Source of the DNA: an uncultured Treponema sp.
Lineage (GTDB): Bacteria; Spirochaetota; Spirochaetia; Treponematales; Treponemataceae
Assembly: GCA_910584475.1 (NCBI GenBank)
Contig: CAJUBD010000006.1
Span: 101,491-165,490 of the forward strand
Reading direction: 5' to 3'
DNA: 64,000 nt
A program made the translations under genes and the position numbers. The notes under the pieces are model-generated. The model worked only from the letters and a program-made list of their open reading frames with translations, ran no database searches and had not been told where the DNA came from. The stretch's first letter is position 1. The number at the start of each line of letters is the position of its first letter. Below, in pieces: positions 35,369 through 44,048 of the stretch.

Positions 35369-35552
35369 CTCCATAAAAAAGTCAAGAGCGAAAGTCGCAA
35401 TCCTTCCGGCTTGCTAACAATTTTTCGAATGACTTTTTAGTGTGCGCGTTAAGCGACTTGTTGCGACGCGCACAAGTATATAACAATATTGGCAAATTGC
35501 TAATATTGAGTTGAATGCAATTACGCCATTTGTGTAAAGGCATTCATACTTC
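35369..35552 (-). repeat. Four-hairpin mobile repeat, copy E6
   Basis: About 176 bp inserted just upstream of the ATPase gene, in reverse orientation to E1-E3. CATACTTC occurs at 35361-35368 and 35545-35552, an eight-base flanking repeat. Hairpins: AAAAAGTC/GACTTTTT (nested type), GTGCGCG/CGCGCAC, CAATATT/AATATTG, and TGAATGC/GCATTCA with loop CTTTACACAAATGGCGTAATT. The GTGCGCG hairpin is nearly identical to that of E5. The loop retains the AAATGGCG motif. Confidence 0.7.
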
Positions 35553-35565
35553 ATCCTAAAGATAT

Positions 35566-35634
35566 CGTCATCTTCGGACTTTGATCCGAAGGTCTAGAAA
35601 TAATCAGATTATCGGGTCAAGCCCGATAATGACA
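35566..35634. repeat. REP-like palindromic pair
   Basis: CTTCGGA/TCCGAAG (35572-35591) and ATTATCGGG/CCCGATAAT (35608-35630) lie close together with TGATCC- and TCAAG-type loops. This resembles bacterial REP/BIME elements. Confidence 0.5.
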
Positions 35635-35658
35635 TTTTTCACAACTTTCTTTCAATGC

Positions 35659-35710
35659 CAAAAAATAAGGCGGGAACGGAATTCCAAAAAAAATTCCGAA
35701 ATCCCGCCTT
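35659..35710 (-). terminator. Terminator after the sugar-binding-protein gene
   Basis: On the minus strand AAGGCGGGA pairs with TCCCGCCTT, with GGAATT/AATTCC inside and a T6 run after it. It sits 17 bases downstream of the binding-protein gene and before the ATPase gene. It would let the binding protein be made in excess over the membrane parts. Confidence 0.75.
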
Positions 35711-35726
35711 GAAGTCTCAAGAAAAC

Positions 35727-36674
35727 TTAGATGCCGTATTGGTCGACATCACGTTTCGTGATTGTCTTCGCGTCAAAGCCCTTTTCCTGCATGATTACAG
35801 TTTTCTGCGCGGGCTTTTTTCCGTTCTGCAAGTCTTTGATGATAGTGTTGATGTAGGAAGCCTGGAACGGATTACACTGGCCGTCGTAGTTCCAGCGTTT
35901 CGCTAAAAGTTCTTCCAACGCCCACTTGTTGCAGTCGAATCCCATGATGATCACGTCCTTTCCGACTCCGTGAGAGATGTTAGCCTTGTCCAAAGCGGCG
36001 ACCGCGCCCTTTGCCATGTCGTCGTTCTCGGCATAAATTACATTGAATTTTTTGCCTGAGTCGATGACGGACTGAACGATTTGCTGGGCGGTCTCCGCGT
36101 TCCATTCGGCGGTCTGCTGGGTAATCAGATTCCAATTTGAGTCGGACTTGACTTTCGCGTCGAGCGCGCCCGTGCGTCCGATTTGGGCGGCCGAACCCAT
36201 GACACCCTGAATGTGGACGATGTTGTATGTGCCCAAATTCTGCGAGGCGAGCCAATCCACTGCCGTCTTTCCTTCCTGCGCCATGTCAGAGACGATCGAA
36301 GCCTCGTAAAGGCTCGGATCCGCGTCGATTGTCCTGTCGAACAAAATCACGCGAACGCCGGCATCCTGCGCGTCCTTGAGGACGTTCGTCCAGCCAGAAG
36401 TTCCGGCGGCGGAAATCAAAAGGTAGTCCACTTCGTCCTGAATGAATTTGCGTGCGGCGGCAATCTGCTCGTCGTTCTTGAGGCTATAGGCGAAAGAGGC
36501 GGAATATCCGTTTTTCTTCGTGAAAGTGGCCTTCATGTCGCGGTCGTTCGCAGTGCGGTAGCCGGATTCGTTGGGATCGTTGTTGATGATTCCAACTTTA
36601 ATTGTTTTTGGCCTTGCCGCGAACACGCTGGCGGCGAGCACCAAAGCCATCGAAAATAATGCAACCTTTTTCAT
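35727..36674 (-). CDS. Sugar ABC transporter substrate-binding protein, YtfQ-like
   Basis: 315 residues with a signal peptide (MKKVALFSMALVLAASVFA). Periplasmic binding protein type 1: KVGIINNDPNESGYRTAND, AAARKFIQDEVDYLLISAAG, VRVILFDRTIDAD, FNVIYAENDDMAKGAV and a C-terminal VIMQEKGFDAKTI. These fit the YtfQ/pentose class of LacI-like binding proteins. I chose ATG 36674, which has GGAGG upstream and starts the signal peptide. The exact ligand (arabinose, ribose, xylose or a furanose) cannot be read from sequence. Confidence 0.85.
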   Translation of the reverse strand: MKKVALFSMALVLAASVFAARPKTIKVGIINNDPNESGYRTANDRDMKATFTKKNGYSASFAYSLKNDEQIAAARKFIQDEVDYLLISAAGTSGWTNVLKDAQDAGVRVILFDRTIDADPSLYEASIVSDMAQEGKTAVDWLASQNLGTYNIVHIQGVMGSAAQIGRTGALDAKVKSDSNWNLITQQTAEWNAETAQQIVQSVIDSGKKFNVIYAENDDMAKGAVAALDKANISHGVGKDVIIMGFDCNKWALEELLAKRWNYDGQCNPFQASYINTIIKDLQNGKKPAQKTVIMQEKGFDAKTITKRDVDQYGI

Positions 36675-36765
36675 AAAATTCCTCCATAGGTTGAAAGCGT
36701 TTTGCGGGCACTTTTTTCCTGCCCACAACTAATATTCTATTGGTGTTCTGCAAAAATTGGTATAG

Positions 36766-36806
36766 TCATTTTGTTCCCAATATCGCAAATTTATTATCAT
36801 TTTGTT
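36766..36806. promoter_or_regulatory. Direct repeats TCATTTTGTT, possible AraC-type operator
   Basis: Two identical copies of TCATTTTGTT lie at 36766-36775 and 36797-36806, 31 bp apart, about three helical turns. They sit between the divergent binding-protein and kinase genes. A partial third copy (TCATTTTAAT) is at 36881. Direct repeats at this spacing fit an AraC-family dimer. The assignment is inference. Confidence 0.5.
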
Positions 36807-36856
36807 TGATTTTCAATTATTGAGATAAGATTCGCGAATTTTGCTAAATTTTTCTC

Positions 36857-36884
36857 TTGCGTTTTCAAAAAAATGATGTATCAT
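36857..36884 (+). promoter_or_regulatory. Promoter of the sugar-kinase gene, leaderless
   Basis: TTGCGT (36857-36862), 16 bp, TATCAT (36879-36884), seven bases, then ATG at 36892. No ribosome site. Confidence 0.55.
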
Positions 36885-36891
36885 TTTAATT

Positions 36892-38499
36892 ATGGAAAAC
36901 ATCAATATCGCGCAAGAAATTTCAGAAGGAAAAGCAGTTTTGGGAATCGAGCTAGGCTCGACGAGGATAAAGGCCGTCCTCATCGATTCTAAAATGAATC
37001 CGGTGGCTTCGGGCGACTTCAATTGGGAAAGCGTCCTTTCGGACGGAATTTGGACTTATTCTCAGGAAGAAATCCACGCAGGCGTGAAGGCGGCGTATTC
37101 CGCGCTGAAAAAAAATGTGGCAGAGAAATTCGGCGTAAAACTCTCCCGACTCAAGGCGATGGGAATCAGCGCGATGATGCACGGCTATTTGGCGTTCGAC
37201 AAAAACGGGCGGCTTCTCGTTCCGTTCCGCACTTGGAGAAACACTATTACGGCGCAGGCTTCAAAGGAACTCACGGATTTGTTCAATTTTCCGATTCCAG
37301 AGCGATGGAGCATCGCGCATTTTTATCAGGCGATCTTGAACGGCGAAGAGCATGTCGCGCAAGTCGATCATTTCACTACGCTCGCGGGCTACATCCATCA
37401 AATTCTTTGCGGGCAAAAAGTGCTGGGCGTGGGCGACGCAAGCGGAATGTTTCCTGTAGATATGGACGCTTGTTCCTACGACAAAAAAATGCTTGAGCTT
37501 TTCGATGCGAACAAAAAAGTCAAGGCGGCGATTTCGCGTCCGCTCGAAAGCCTTTTGCCGAAAGTGTTGCCTGCCGGAAAATCTGGCGGAAACCTTACGA
37601 AAGATGGCGCTCTTTGGCTCGATGGCGAAGGCGACTTGGAGCCTGGCGTTTTGATGGCTCCACCTGAAGGCGACGCGGGAACTGGAATGGCGGCGACGAA
37701 CGCAGTTTCTCCTCGGACGGGAAACATCAGCTCTGGCACTTCGGTTTTTGCGATGGTGGTTCTGGAAAAGCCACTTTACAAAGCGTATCCTGGCATAATA
37801 GACATTGTTGCCACTCCTGATGGGAAGCCAACGGCGATGGTTCATGTGAACACATGCACGGCGGAATACAACAAGTGGGTTTCAATTTTCGGCGAGGCGG
37901 CGAAAATGCTCGGTGCGGAATTTGGCACAGGGCAGCTGTACGACACCATTTTGGGATGCGCGAAGGACGGCGAAAAGGATTGCGGCGGAGTGTATTCGCT
38001 CGGATACATTTCGGGCGAAAGCGTCACGGGATTTTCTGAAGGGAGGCCGATTGTCGTGCGCTCGCAGGACTGCAACTTCACTTTGCAGAATTTCATCCGC
38101 AGTCAAATCTATTCTGCGGTGGCGACGCTTCGCATTGGAATGGATGTGCTTTTTGAAGGCGAAAAAGTTCAAATCGACTCTCTTACAGGGCACGGCGGAT
38201 TTTTCAAGACGGAAGGCGTAGGACTTGAGACGATGGCGGCGGCTATGCACACTCCGGTTTCCGCGATGGAAACGGCGGGCGAGGGCGGGCCTTGGGGAAT
38301 GGCTTTGCTCGCTTCGTATGCCGCCGACACGAAATCGAAAAACTTGAGCGAATGGCTTTCAAGCGAAGTATTTTCCGCCGCCAAAATCCGCACAGTCCGT
38401 CCCGACCCCGCTGACGAAGAGGGCTTCAACAAATGGCTTTGCGGCTACAAGGAAACCTTGAAAGTGGAACGCGCCGCAGTAGAAAATCTCAAACTGTAA
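36892..38499 (+). CDS. FGGY-family sugar kinase, probable ribulokinase/xylulokinase
   Basis: 535 residues. The N-terminal FGGY signature is VLGIELGSTRIKAVLIDS. Other conserved blocks: MGISAMMHGYLAFDK, PFRTWRN, GNISSGTSVFAMVV and GGFFKTEGVGLETMAAA near the C terminus. This class phosphorylates ketopentoses. Followed by a ribulose-5-phosphate 4-epimerase, so L-ribulokinase (AraB-like) is the best guess. Araneous isomerase (AraA) is not in the window. No ribosome site; the transcript is predicted leaderless. Confidence 0.8.
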   Translation: MENINIAQEISEGKAVLGIELGSTRIKAVLIDSKMNPVASGDFNWESVLSDGIWTYSQEEIHAGVKAAYSALKKNVAEKFGVKLSRLKAMGISAMMHGYLAFDKNGRLLVPFRTWRNTITAQASKELTDLFNFPIPERWSIAHFYQAILNGEEHVAQVDHFTTLAGYIHQILCGQKVLGVGDASGMFPVDMDACSYDKKMLELFDANKKVKAAISRPLESLLPKVLPAGKSGGNLTKDGALWLDGEGDLEPGVLMAPPEGDAGTGMAATNAVSPRTGNISSGTSVFAMVVLEKPLYKAYPGIIDIVATPDGKPTAMVHVNTCTAEYNKWVSIFGEAAKMLGAEFGTGQLYDTILGCAKDGEKDCGGVYSLGYISGESVTGFSEGRPIVVRSQDCNFTLQNFIRSQIYSAVATLRIGMDVLFEGEKVQIDSLTGHGGFFKTEGVGLETMAAAMHTPVSAMETAGEGGPWGMALLASYAADTKSKNLSEWLSSEVFSAAKIRTVRPDPADEEGFNKWLCGYKETLKVERAAVENLKL

Positions 38500-38538
38500 T
38501 TTTAAAGAGTAATTTTGCGGCACTTTTTTGGAGGAATT

Positions 38539-39255
38539 ATGTCAAAATACACAGAATTGAAAGAACAGGCATACGAGGCGAATATGCAGATTCCGGCGCA
38601 ACATCTCGCGCTCTACACTTGGGGCAACGTGAGCGCGTTCGACGCGGGCGAGGCCGTTTTCGCAATCAAGCCGAGCGGCGTTCCCTATCCCGAACTGTCG
38701 GTAGAAAGCATGGTAATCGTCGATGTGGAGGGAAATGTAGTGGAAGGAAGGCTGCGCCCTTCAAGCGACACGCCGACTCATGCCGTTTTGTACAAGGAAT
38801 TCGCTGTAAACGGCGGCGCGAAAATCGGCGGAATAATTCACACGCATTCGACGTTCGCAGTGAGCTGGGCGCAGGCTCTCCGCGAGATTCCGCTTTTCGG
38901 CACGACGCACGCAGACCACATCCAGAGCGCCGTTCCGTGCACTCCATATCTTTCGCGAGAAGCCGTTCAAAACGACTACGAAAAGGAAACCGGAAATCTA
39001 ATCGTGAGCCATTTCCGCGAGCGAAATTTGAATCCCGAAGAAGTGACGATGGTTTTAGTCGGGGGACACGGGCCTTTCGCGTGGGGCGACACCGCCGCAA
39101 AATCCGTATACAACGCCGCCGTGCTTGAGGAAGTGGCGCATATGGCGATGAACACACTGCTGCTCCGCGCAGACCAAAAGTCGCTTCCTGACTACATCAT
39201 CGAAAAGCACTATTCCCGAAAGCACGGCCCGAACGCATATTACGGTCAAAAATAG
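38539..39255 (+). CDS. araD: L-ribulose-5-phosphate 4-epimerase
   Basis: 238 residues from ATG 38539, where GGAGG lies upstream. Converts L-ribulose-5-phosphate to D-xylulose-5-phosphate. Zinc ligands and catalytic residues: TWGNVSAFD, PSGVPYPEL, SSDTPTHAVLYKEF, IIHTHSTFAVSWAQ, GTTHADHI and HGPFAWGDTAAKSVYNA. These match the AraD/class II aldolase family. Sits directly after the kinase gene and would be co-transcribed. E. coli AraD is about 230 residues, so the length fits. Confidence 0.9.
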   Translation: MSKYTELKEQAYEANMQIPAQHLALYTWGNVSAFDAGEAVFAIKPSGVPYPELSVESMVIVDVEGNVVEGRLRPSSDTPTHAVLYKEFAVNGGAKIGGIIHTHSTFAVSWAQALREIPLFGTTHADHIQSAVPCTPYLSREAVQNDYEKETGNLIVSHFRERNLNPEEVTMVLVGGHGPFAWGDTAAKSVYNAAVLEEVAHMAMNTLLLRADQKSLPDYIIEKHYSRKHGPNAYYGQK

Positions 39256-39323
39256 CAAAAAGAACGAAACGCTAGTTTTGCAAAGCAAAGTTTGCGCCGC
39301 CTTGCTTTGCAAACGCGCATTCA

Positions 39324-40484
39324 TTATATGACAAACATCTTCCGCTTGTTGTTCCACAAGACCCACGTCTCGCCGCCGTCCTTCGTGGCGAAATAGATTT
39401 CCTCATAGTTCTTCTCGCTTTCGTCGCGCAATTCCGCGCCGACTTCCACATAGCCGTAGTTCCCGTCCATGGACATCGACAAAAAACGAGCGGCCTTGTA
39501 CCTTTCCGTGTCGAGCGGTAGCTCAATCCTTTTCCATGTCGCGCCGTCGGTGCTCTTGAAAAACGAAAAATACCGGCCCTCATGGGAAGTGGGCGCGAAG
39601 ATTGTGTCGCCCAAGTCCCGCGTCCTGTAGAGCGTTCCGCCCTGTAGGGTTTGGCTTTCACTTTCATCATAGAATGACAGCAGCAGATAGCCGGTGCTTT
39701 CCCCGATGGGGCAGGTCAGGGACAGGCTCACGCGGATTCCGTCGTCAAGTGAGTCGGGGTCGAGTTCTATGCGCGACTCGTTCCAAGATTTCCACTTGTC
39801 CGCGCTGAACAGAATCGTGACTATGTTTCTCGGCGTGTCCTTTTCGTGGAATATTTAAAATCAGCAACTAAAATTGCGTTGCTGATTTTAATACGAGTTT
39901 GTTTCACAAACTCGCCTATTATACTTGCCTGCTCGCGCAGGCGAATTAAGCATCCTCGGAAATTGAAATTTCCTACGGTGCTTAATTTTAAGGAACGCGA
40001 TTATCGACGCGGCGGAACTCGCGTACAAGGACGTAGACATCTTGGCGAATTCTTCCTGCTTGACCGACTGATAGTTTTCGAACTTTGACTTCTGCTCCTC
40101 ATAAAAATCAGATTCAATGACGGGCGCGGACACGTTTCGACGCCTGTCGCCCTCATGATAAGTGAAAATGAAAAGTCCTGCGGTTCTAGGATTTTCGCCC
40201 GGCATGGCACTGCCGTCCGGTTCTTTCGGGCGCTTCATCAGCACTGCCAGCGCATACGCCTCCTCGTCGCTCCAAGCGTCGAATCCGTCTTTGGCAAGTT
40301 GCGTTTCCTGCATGATGGCGGCGTCCGCGGCGGGTTTGGATTGAGTTTCGGTTTCGGACTGCACGGCAGAAACGGTTTCGTTTTGGGAATCCGTGGGGTT
40401 TACTTGCGGCGCGGATTTCCTCGCGCACCCGAAAAAGGCGAGCGCGGAAACGGCGAATATTGTGAAAAGTGTATGGAATTTCAT
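39324..40484 (-). pseudogene. BNR-like lipoprotein gene interrupted by element E2
   Basis: A lipoprotein gene split into two pieces. The N-terminal part starts MKFHTLFTIFAVSALAFFGC, a signal peptide with a lipobox, and runs to ...YASSAASIIAF, where the reading frame passes into E2 and stops at 39888. The C-terminal part resumes in the same frame after E2, at FHEKDTPRNIVTILFSADKW, and ends IYFATKDGGETWVLWNNK. Removing 39852-39995 restores a continuous frame that matches the adjacent paralogue (YASSAASVMAFHEIDTPKN). Paralogues at 40537-41604 and 41601-42623 have the same domains. Confidence 0.85.
39852..39995 (-). repeat. Four-hairpin mobile repeat, copy E2 (in a lipoprotein gene)
   Basis: A 144-bp insertion in the preceding pseudogene, with GGAA at 39848-39851 and 39992-39995 as a four-base duplication. 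Hairpins: AAAATCAGCAAC/GTTGCTGATTTT; GAGTTTGT/ACAAACTC; GCCTGC/GCAGGC; nested TTAAGCA/TGCTTAA with inner GGAAATT/AATTTCC. The same order as E1, with compensated stem changes (e.g. GC to GT in the second). The ends read TTAAAAT and ATTTTAA, a small inverted repeat. The orientation relative to E1 is the same on the plus strand. Confidence 0.85.
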
Positions 40485-40536
40485 TTTAAGGTTCTCCTTT
40501 TTTTAGAAAAAAATTGAAATGGAACGCCACGCACTT

Positions 40537-41604
40537 TCATTTCCCATCCCACACAATCCAACTCTCGCCGCCGTCCTTCGTGGCGTATGTGACATTCTCC
40601 CATTTCCTTTCGCCGTCCTCGTTCCAATACATAGTCATCTTCGCAATGCCGTATTTTCCGCCAAAACGGAATTCCGAAGTAGCCCATGACGAATATTTCT
40701 CCTTGTTCACAGGGATGTTGATTTCCTTCCAATTCGTGTAGTCATCGCTTTTTAAAATGCGCGGCAATTTGCCTCCCCTCGCTTGTAAATATACCGTGCC
40801 ATCGTCCACGAAAAAGTAGCCTGAAACGCCGTCCTTGGTTTCGCACAATTCTTCCCATGAAACGCCCGCGTCCTGCGTTCGGAAGATGCGCGCGCCGGGC
40901 ATCGCCTTTCCGCTGTGACTCCCGTCAACTACGATTGTCTCCGTTCCGCCAAGCAGCAAATATCCTGTATTCGAATCGGCGCAGAATAAAGTGCAACTCG
41001 GCTCTTTGTTTTCGTCCAAAAAGCTGGGGGCGGTTTCTATGTGCGACTCACTCCAAGTGTTCCATTTGTCTGTGCTGTACAGAATCGTGACAAGATTTTT
41101 AGGGGTGTCAATTTCGTGGAACGCCATCACCGACGCAGCGGAACTCGCATACCACACCACACGCATGTCAGAATAATCCGTCCGCTTGAAAGACGGATAT
41201 TTTTCCAATGCGGGCTTTGCCGAATTGGAAGCGAAAATTACGGGTGCAAGAGTTGTTTGTCGCTGGTCATTTTCCCTGTCAATATATGTAAACATATAAA
41301 GCCCAGCCTCATCCAACTCACCGGGAGTGCAACCCGCGTCCGTTCCTTTTGGGCTATTCATCAAGTCTTTTATCGTGAGCTTTTCCTCGTCGCTCCAAGC
41401 GTCGAATCCCTCTTTGGCAATCTGCGTTTCCTGCGCTACGGCGGCGTTTGCGGCGGCTTCGGTTTCGGTTTCGGACTGCACGGCAGAAACGGTTTCGTTT
41501 TGAGAATCCGTGGGTCTTACTTGCGACACAGATTTTTTGGAGCACCCGAAAAAGGCGAGCGCGGAAACAGCGCATATTGTGAAGATGAATGTATGAGTTT
41601 TCAT
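40537..41604 (-). CDS. Lipoprotein with BNR/Asp-box-like repeats, paralogue 2
   Basis: 355 residues from ATG 41604 (GGGAGGGG upstream). Lipoprotein signal peptide MKTHTFIFTICAVSALAFFGC. After a low-complexity linker rich in Glu, Thr and Ala, BNR/Asp-box-like repeats are visible: TQDAGVSWEEL, DDYTNWKEI and TKDGGESWIVWDG. These motifs are found in sialidases and many beta-propellers. No catalytic triad is recognised, so carbohydrate binding or another surface role is more likely. Closely similar to the neighbouring genes at 39324-40484 and 41601-42623, so recent tandem duplication is likely. Confidence 0.7.
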   Translation of the reverse strand: MKTHTFIFTICAVSALAFFGCSKKSVSQVRPTDSQNETVSAVQSETETEAAANAAVAQETQIAKEGFDAWSDEEKLTIKDLMNSPKGTDAGCTPGELDEAGLYMFTYIDRENDQRQTTLAPVIFASNSAKPALEKYPSFKRTDYSDMRVVWYASSAASVMAFHEIDTPKNLVTILYSTDKWNTWSESHIETAPSFLDENKEPSCTLFCADSNTGYLLLGGTETIVVDGSHSGKAMPGARIFRTQDAGVSWEELCETKDGVSGYFFVDDGTVYLQARGGKLPRILKSDDYTNWKEINIPVNKEKYSSWATSEFRFGGKYGIAKMTMYWNEDGERKWENVTYATKDGGESWIVWDGK

Positions 41605-42623
41605 TTCCCCTCCCACACACCCCACGTCTCGCCGCCGTCTTTTGTGGCAAAGGAAATGAGTTCATGATTTCTTTCGCCCTTCTCGCGCAAATACATATAC
41701 GCATCGACTATGCCGTAGTCGCCTTCAAAATGAAAGCCGTTGGAACTCCCCGAAGAGTATCTTTCTTTGTCCACAGGAAGTTCGATTTCCTCCCAGTTCG
41801 TGTAGTCGTTGCTTTTGAAAAGGCAAGGGTAGCGGTCTTTCCTTCCTCCTAAAAAAATCGTGTTCCCCCGCACGAACAGATAATGGTCAACCGTGTCCGA
41901 AATCTCGCCTATCTCTTCCCATGAAATGCCCGCGTCCTGCGTTCGGAAAATATGCGCACCAGGGATTTTCTCCCAGCTGTAACTCCCATCAGCCTCTATT
42001 TTTTCCATTCCGCCAAGCAGCAAATATCCCGTAGTCGAATCGGTGCAGAACAAGTAGTATTTCGGACGTTTCGTTTCGCCCAAATATTCGCCGTCAATTT
42101 CAACATACGCAGTGTTCCAAGTTTTCGCATGGTCGTTGCTGAAAAGCAGCGTCAAGATGTTGTCGCCCGTGTCTTCAGCCTCTAAAGCAATCAAGGTAAC
42201 GCCGCTCATGCTGCTAAAACATCCCAGCGCGCTCGGCTTCTTGGCATTAAGACACGAAGAAAATCTTGCATAAGCCGCCTCCCCATTCACCTTTAAATCA
42301 GTATCGGTAATCGAAGTGACGGGCGACCAAACTCGTTCGGTATCTTCATAATAAAGTTTATAAGTGCCCATGGGATTCGCCTCCACCAAATCGTTCGCAG
42401 AGAGCATCCTGATGTAACGCCTCATTTCTTTTATGATGATGTTGTCCTCTTCGGAGAAAACAACTTCCTCGTGCGGTTCAGGAATTTTTGTTTGCGCTGA
42501 AATGGTTTCGGCATATTCAGAGGGCGCGATTTCTGTTTTGCTGACGGCTTGCTTTTTCGCGCACCCGAAAATGGCGAGCGCGGAAATGACGCATATTGCG
42601 AAGATATATGTATGAATTTTCAT
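41601..42623 (-). CDS. Lipoprotein with BNR/Asp-box-like repeats, paralogue 3
   Basis: 340 residues. Signal peptide MKIHTYIFAICVISALAIFGC with a lipobox. The C-terminal half repeats the paralogue pattern, including TQDAGISWEEI, NDYTNWEEI and TKDGGETWGVWEG. The stop overlaps the start of the next lipoprotein gene (ATGA). Sequence divergence is greatest in the middle. Function as for the paralogues is unknown. Confidence 0.7.
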   Translation of the reverse strand: MKIHTYIFAICVISALAIFGCAKKQAVSKTEIAPSEYAETISAQTKIPEPHEEVVFSEEDNIIIKEMRRYIRMLSANDLVEANPMGTYKLYYEDTERVWSPVTSITDTDLKVNGEAAYARFSSCLNAKKPSALGCFSSMSGVTLIALEAEDTGDNILTLLFSNDHAKTWNTAYVEIDGEYLGETKRPKYYLFCTDSTTGYLLLGGMEKIEADGSYSWEKIPGAHIFRTQDAGISWEEIGEISDTVDHYLFVRGNTIFLGGRKDRYPCLFKSNDYTNWEEIELPVDKERYSSGSSNGFHFEGDYGIVDAYMYLREKGERNHELISFATKDGGETWGVWEGK

Positions 42624-42640
42624 TTCATGGTTTTCCTTGG

Positions 42641-43895
42641 CTATAAAACCGTTTCATTCTTTTCGTAGATGTCGCCTATAAGAGCAAACTTGTGCAATTT
42701 GTTGAAATCTGAGCGACTCATAGTTTGCTTGCATCCATCCATTGCCGCTTTCAATTCTGAGTTTCTTACTTCAATCTGCTTGTTGCTCAATGCAAACTTA
42801 CCTCCCACTGTCCTGTTGCATTCAGAAAACTCAATAGTATTTCCATCCTCACTGACAGATTCGACAAAGACGACATGTCCCGCAGTGCTCGGGTTTTCTG
42901 TCGTAGGACCGAATACCGCGATGGACTTGCTCTTTAAAATTATTTCATTCGAGGGCTTGCCTTTGTCGCATTCGCAAACACTAGCATCATAATTATCATT
43001 TATCCAATCAGCGGCATTTCCCGTGCAGAAAGGTATTTTATTATTGACTTCAAGAAAGCGTCCATTGCAATACCAAGTGCACTCGCCTACAAAACTAGGA
43101 TAGAAAATATTTGCATCGTGCTGATAATACTTGTCGTATGGAAAATCGGTGGCGCGAGCAATTGTATATGGACTTTCCCCTTCAATCTTTGTCTCAACTA
43201 CCCAACGTTGCCCAGGATTTCCATCAGCGTATTCAGACCAATACACATTCCCTGCTTGAGTTAAGGAAGTCGGAGAATTGTTACCGTTCACTCCGTTCGG
43301 GTTCGGGGCGGCGGTGAGAACCAAGTCGGCAGGATTGTCTTGCGAATTATACTTGTCATACAGATGAATGTAGACGCGGCCTGTATCGCCAACCTCCGTA
43401 AAATACAAAAGCTGATCTTGTGCGCTTGAATTCATGGACTTGTACACATCCGCATTGTTTCTTAACGCGCCTGTGAAACGGTCAAGGGCAAAAGGTTCTT
43501 TCATCCCACCGAGCATGCAGTTCAGCCAATATAGCGTGTGCTCGCCGTACTTTCCTGCGTACATCGCCCGCCACAGTTGAGCCTCGTCATTTTCGTCTTT
43601 CGTGTACAACATCACATTGCGCCCGTTCGCAAGGCTGCTCGAGCCTTAGGCGTTCAGAACCTGTCCGTTCTGGTACGCATAGTTCTTGAAACGATAAACC
43701 ACCTTTAAATTTTCAGCATCGCAGGAAACTTCAGTATCCGAGAATGTTGAAAACGCGATTTTGCAGCGAAACGAAAAATCGTGATAAATGAACGAGTTTT
43801 GCGCAAGCAAAACTTGAGTTGAAAGTTGGCGCGACATTTTGGCGTCAACTTTCAACATCCGTAATATACTATTGGAATCGCCATATACAACTTCC
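42641..43895 (-). pseudogene. CHAP-domain protein with ricin-like N terminus, degraded
   Basis: The intact part (43615 to 42641) is 324 residues and includes a CHAP-like amidase/peptidase: ECTWYCNGRFLEV with Cys, then STAGHVVFVESVSEDGNTIEFSEC with His and Glu/Asn. In front of it the same frame continues through an in-frame TAA (43646-43648) into YRFKNYAYQNGQVLNA and GSSSLANGRNVMLYTK, a ricin-type lectin repeat. Element E4 lies between this and the likely original start, and E5 lies by the ribosome site AAGGAGG (about 44052-44058). So three lesions: two insertions and one nonsense codon. CHAP domains usually cleave peptidoglycan. Confidence 0.75.
43704..43858 (-). repeat. Four-hairpin mobile repeat, copy E4
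   Basis: Within the degraded CHAP gene, reverse orientation. Hairpins: nested outer TTTTCAGCAT/ATGTTGAAAA with GGA/TCC inside; CGATTTT/AAAATCG with loop TCGTTTCGCTGC (minus strand); GAGTTTTGC/GCAAAACTT; and GTTGAAAGTTGACGCC/GGCGCCAACTTTCAAC-type stem with loop AAAATGTC on the minus strand. The AAAATGTC loop matches E1's ATGTC and E5/E6's ATGGCG. The flanking duplication is unclear (CGGAT versus AGGTGG). Confidence 0.65.
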
Positions 43896-43896
43896 T

Positions 43897-44048
43897 ATGA
43901 AAAGACAAGAGCGATTTTTAGAAATCGCGATTGGCTTTTCAGCGTGCGCGTTAAGCAGCTTGTCGCGTCGCGCACAAGTCAATAAGCAAGTTTCTATAAG
44001 AAACTTGTCATGATAAAAGTGCCGCGCCATCTGTGCGACGCTTTTATC
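43897..44048 (-). repeat. Four-hairpin mobile repeat, copy E5
   Basis: About 150 bp, between the AAGGAGG of the degraded CHAP gene and its coding part. Hairpins: GAAAAG/CTTTTC (nested, inner CGATTT/AAATCG); GTGCGCG/CGCGCAC with a TTAAGCAGCTTG loop, nearly identical to E6; CAAGTTTCT/AGAAACTTG; and GATAAAAG/CTTTTATC with loop containing GATGGCGCGG on the minus strand. Confidence 0.7.

Noticed and set aside
43897..44048. E5 as a riboswitch or T-box leader
   Set aside because: The same fold occurs in five other places in different contexts, including inside a coding sequence.
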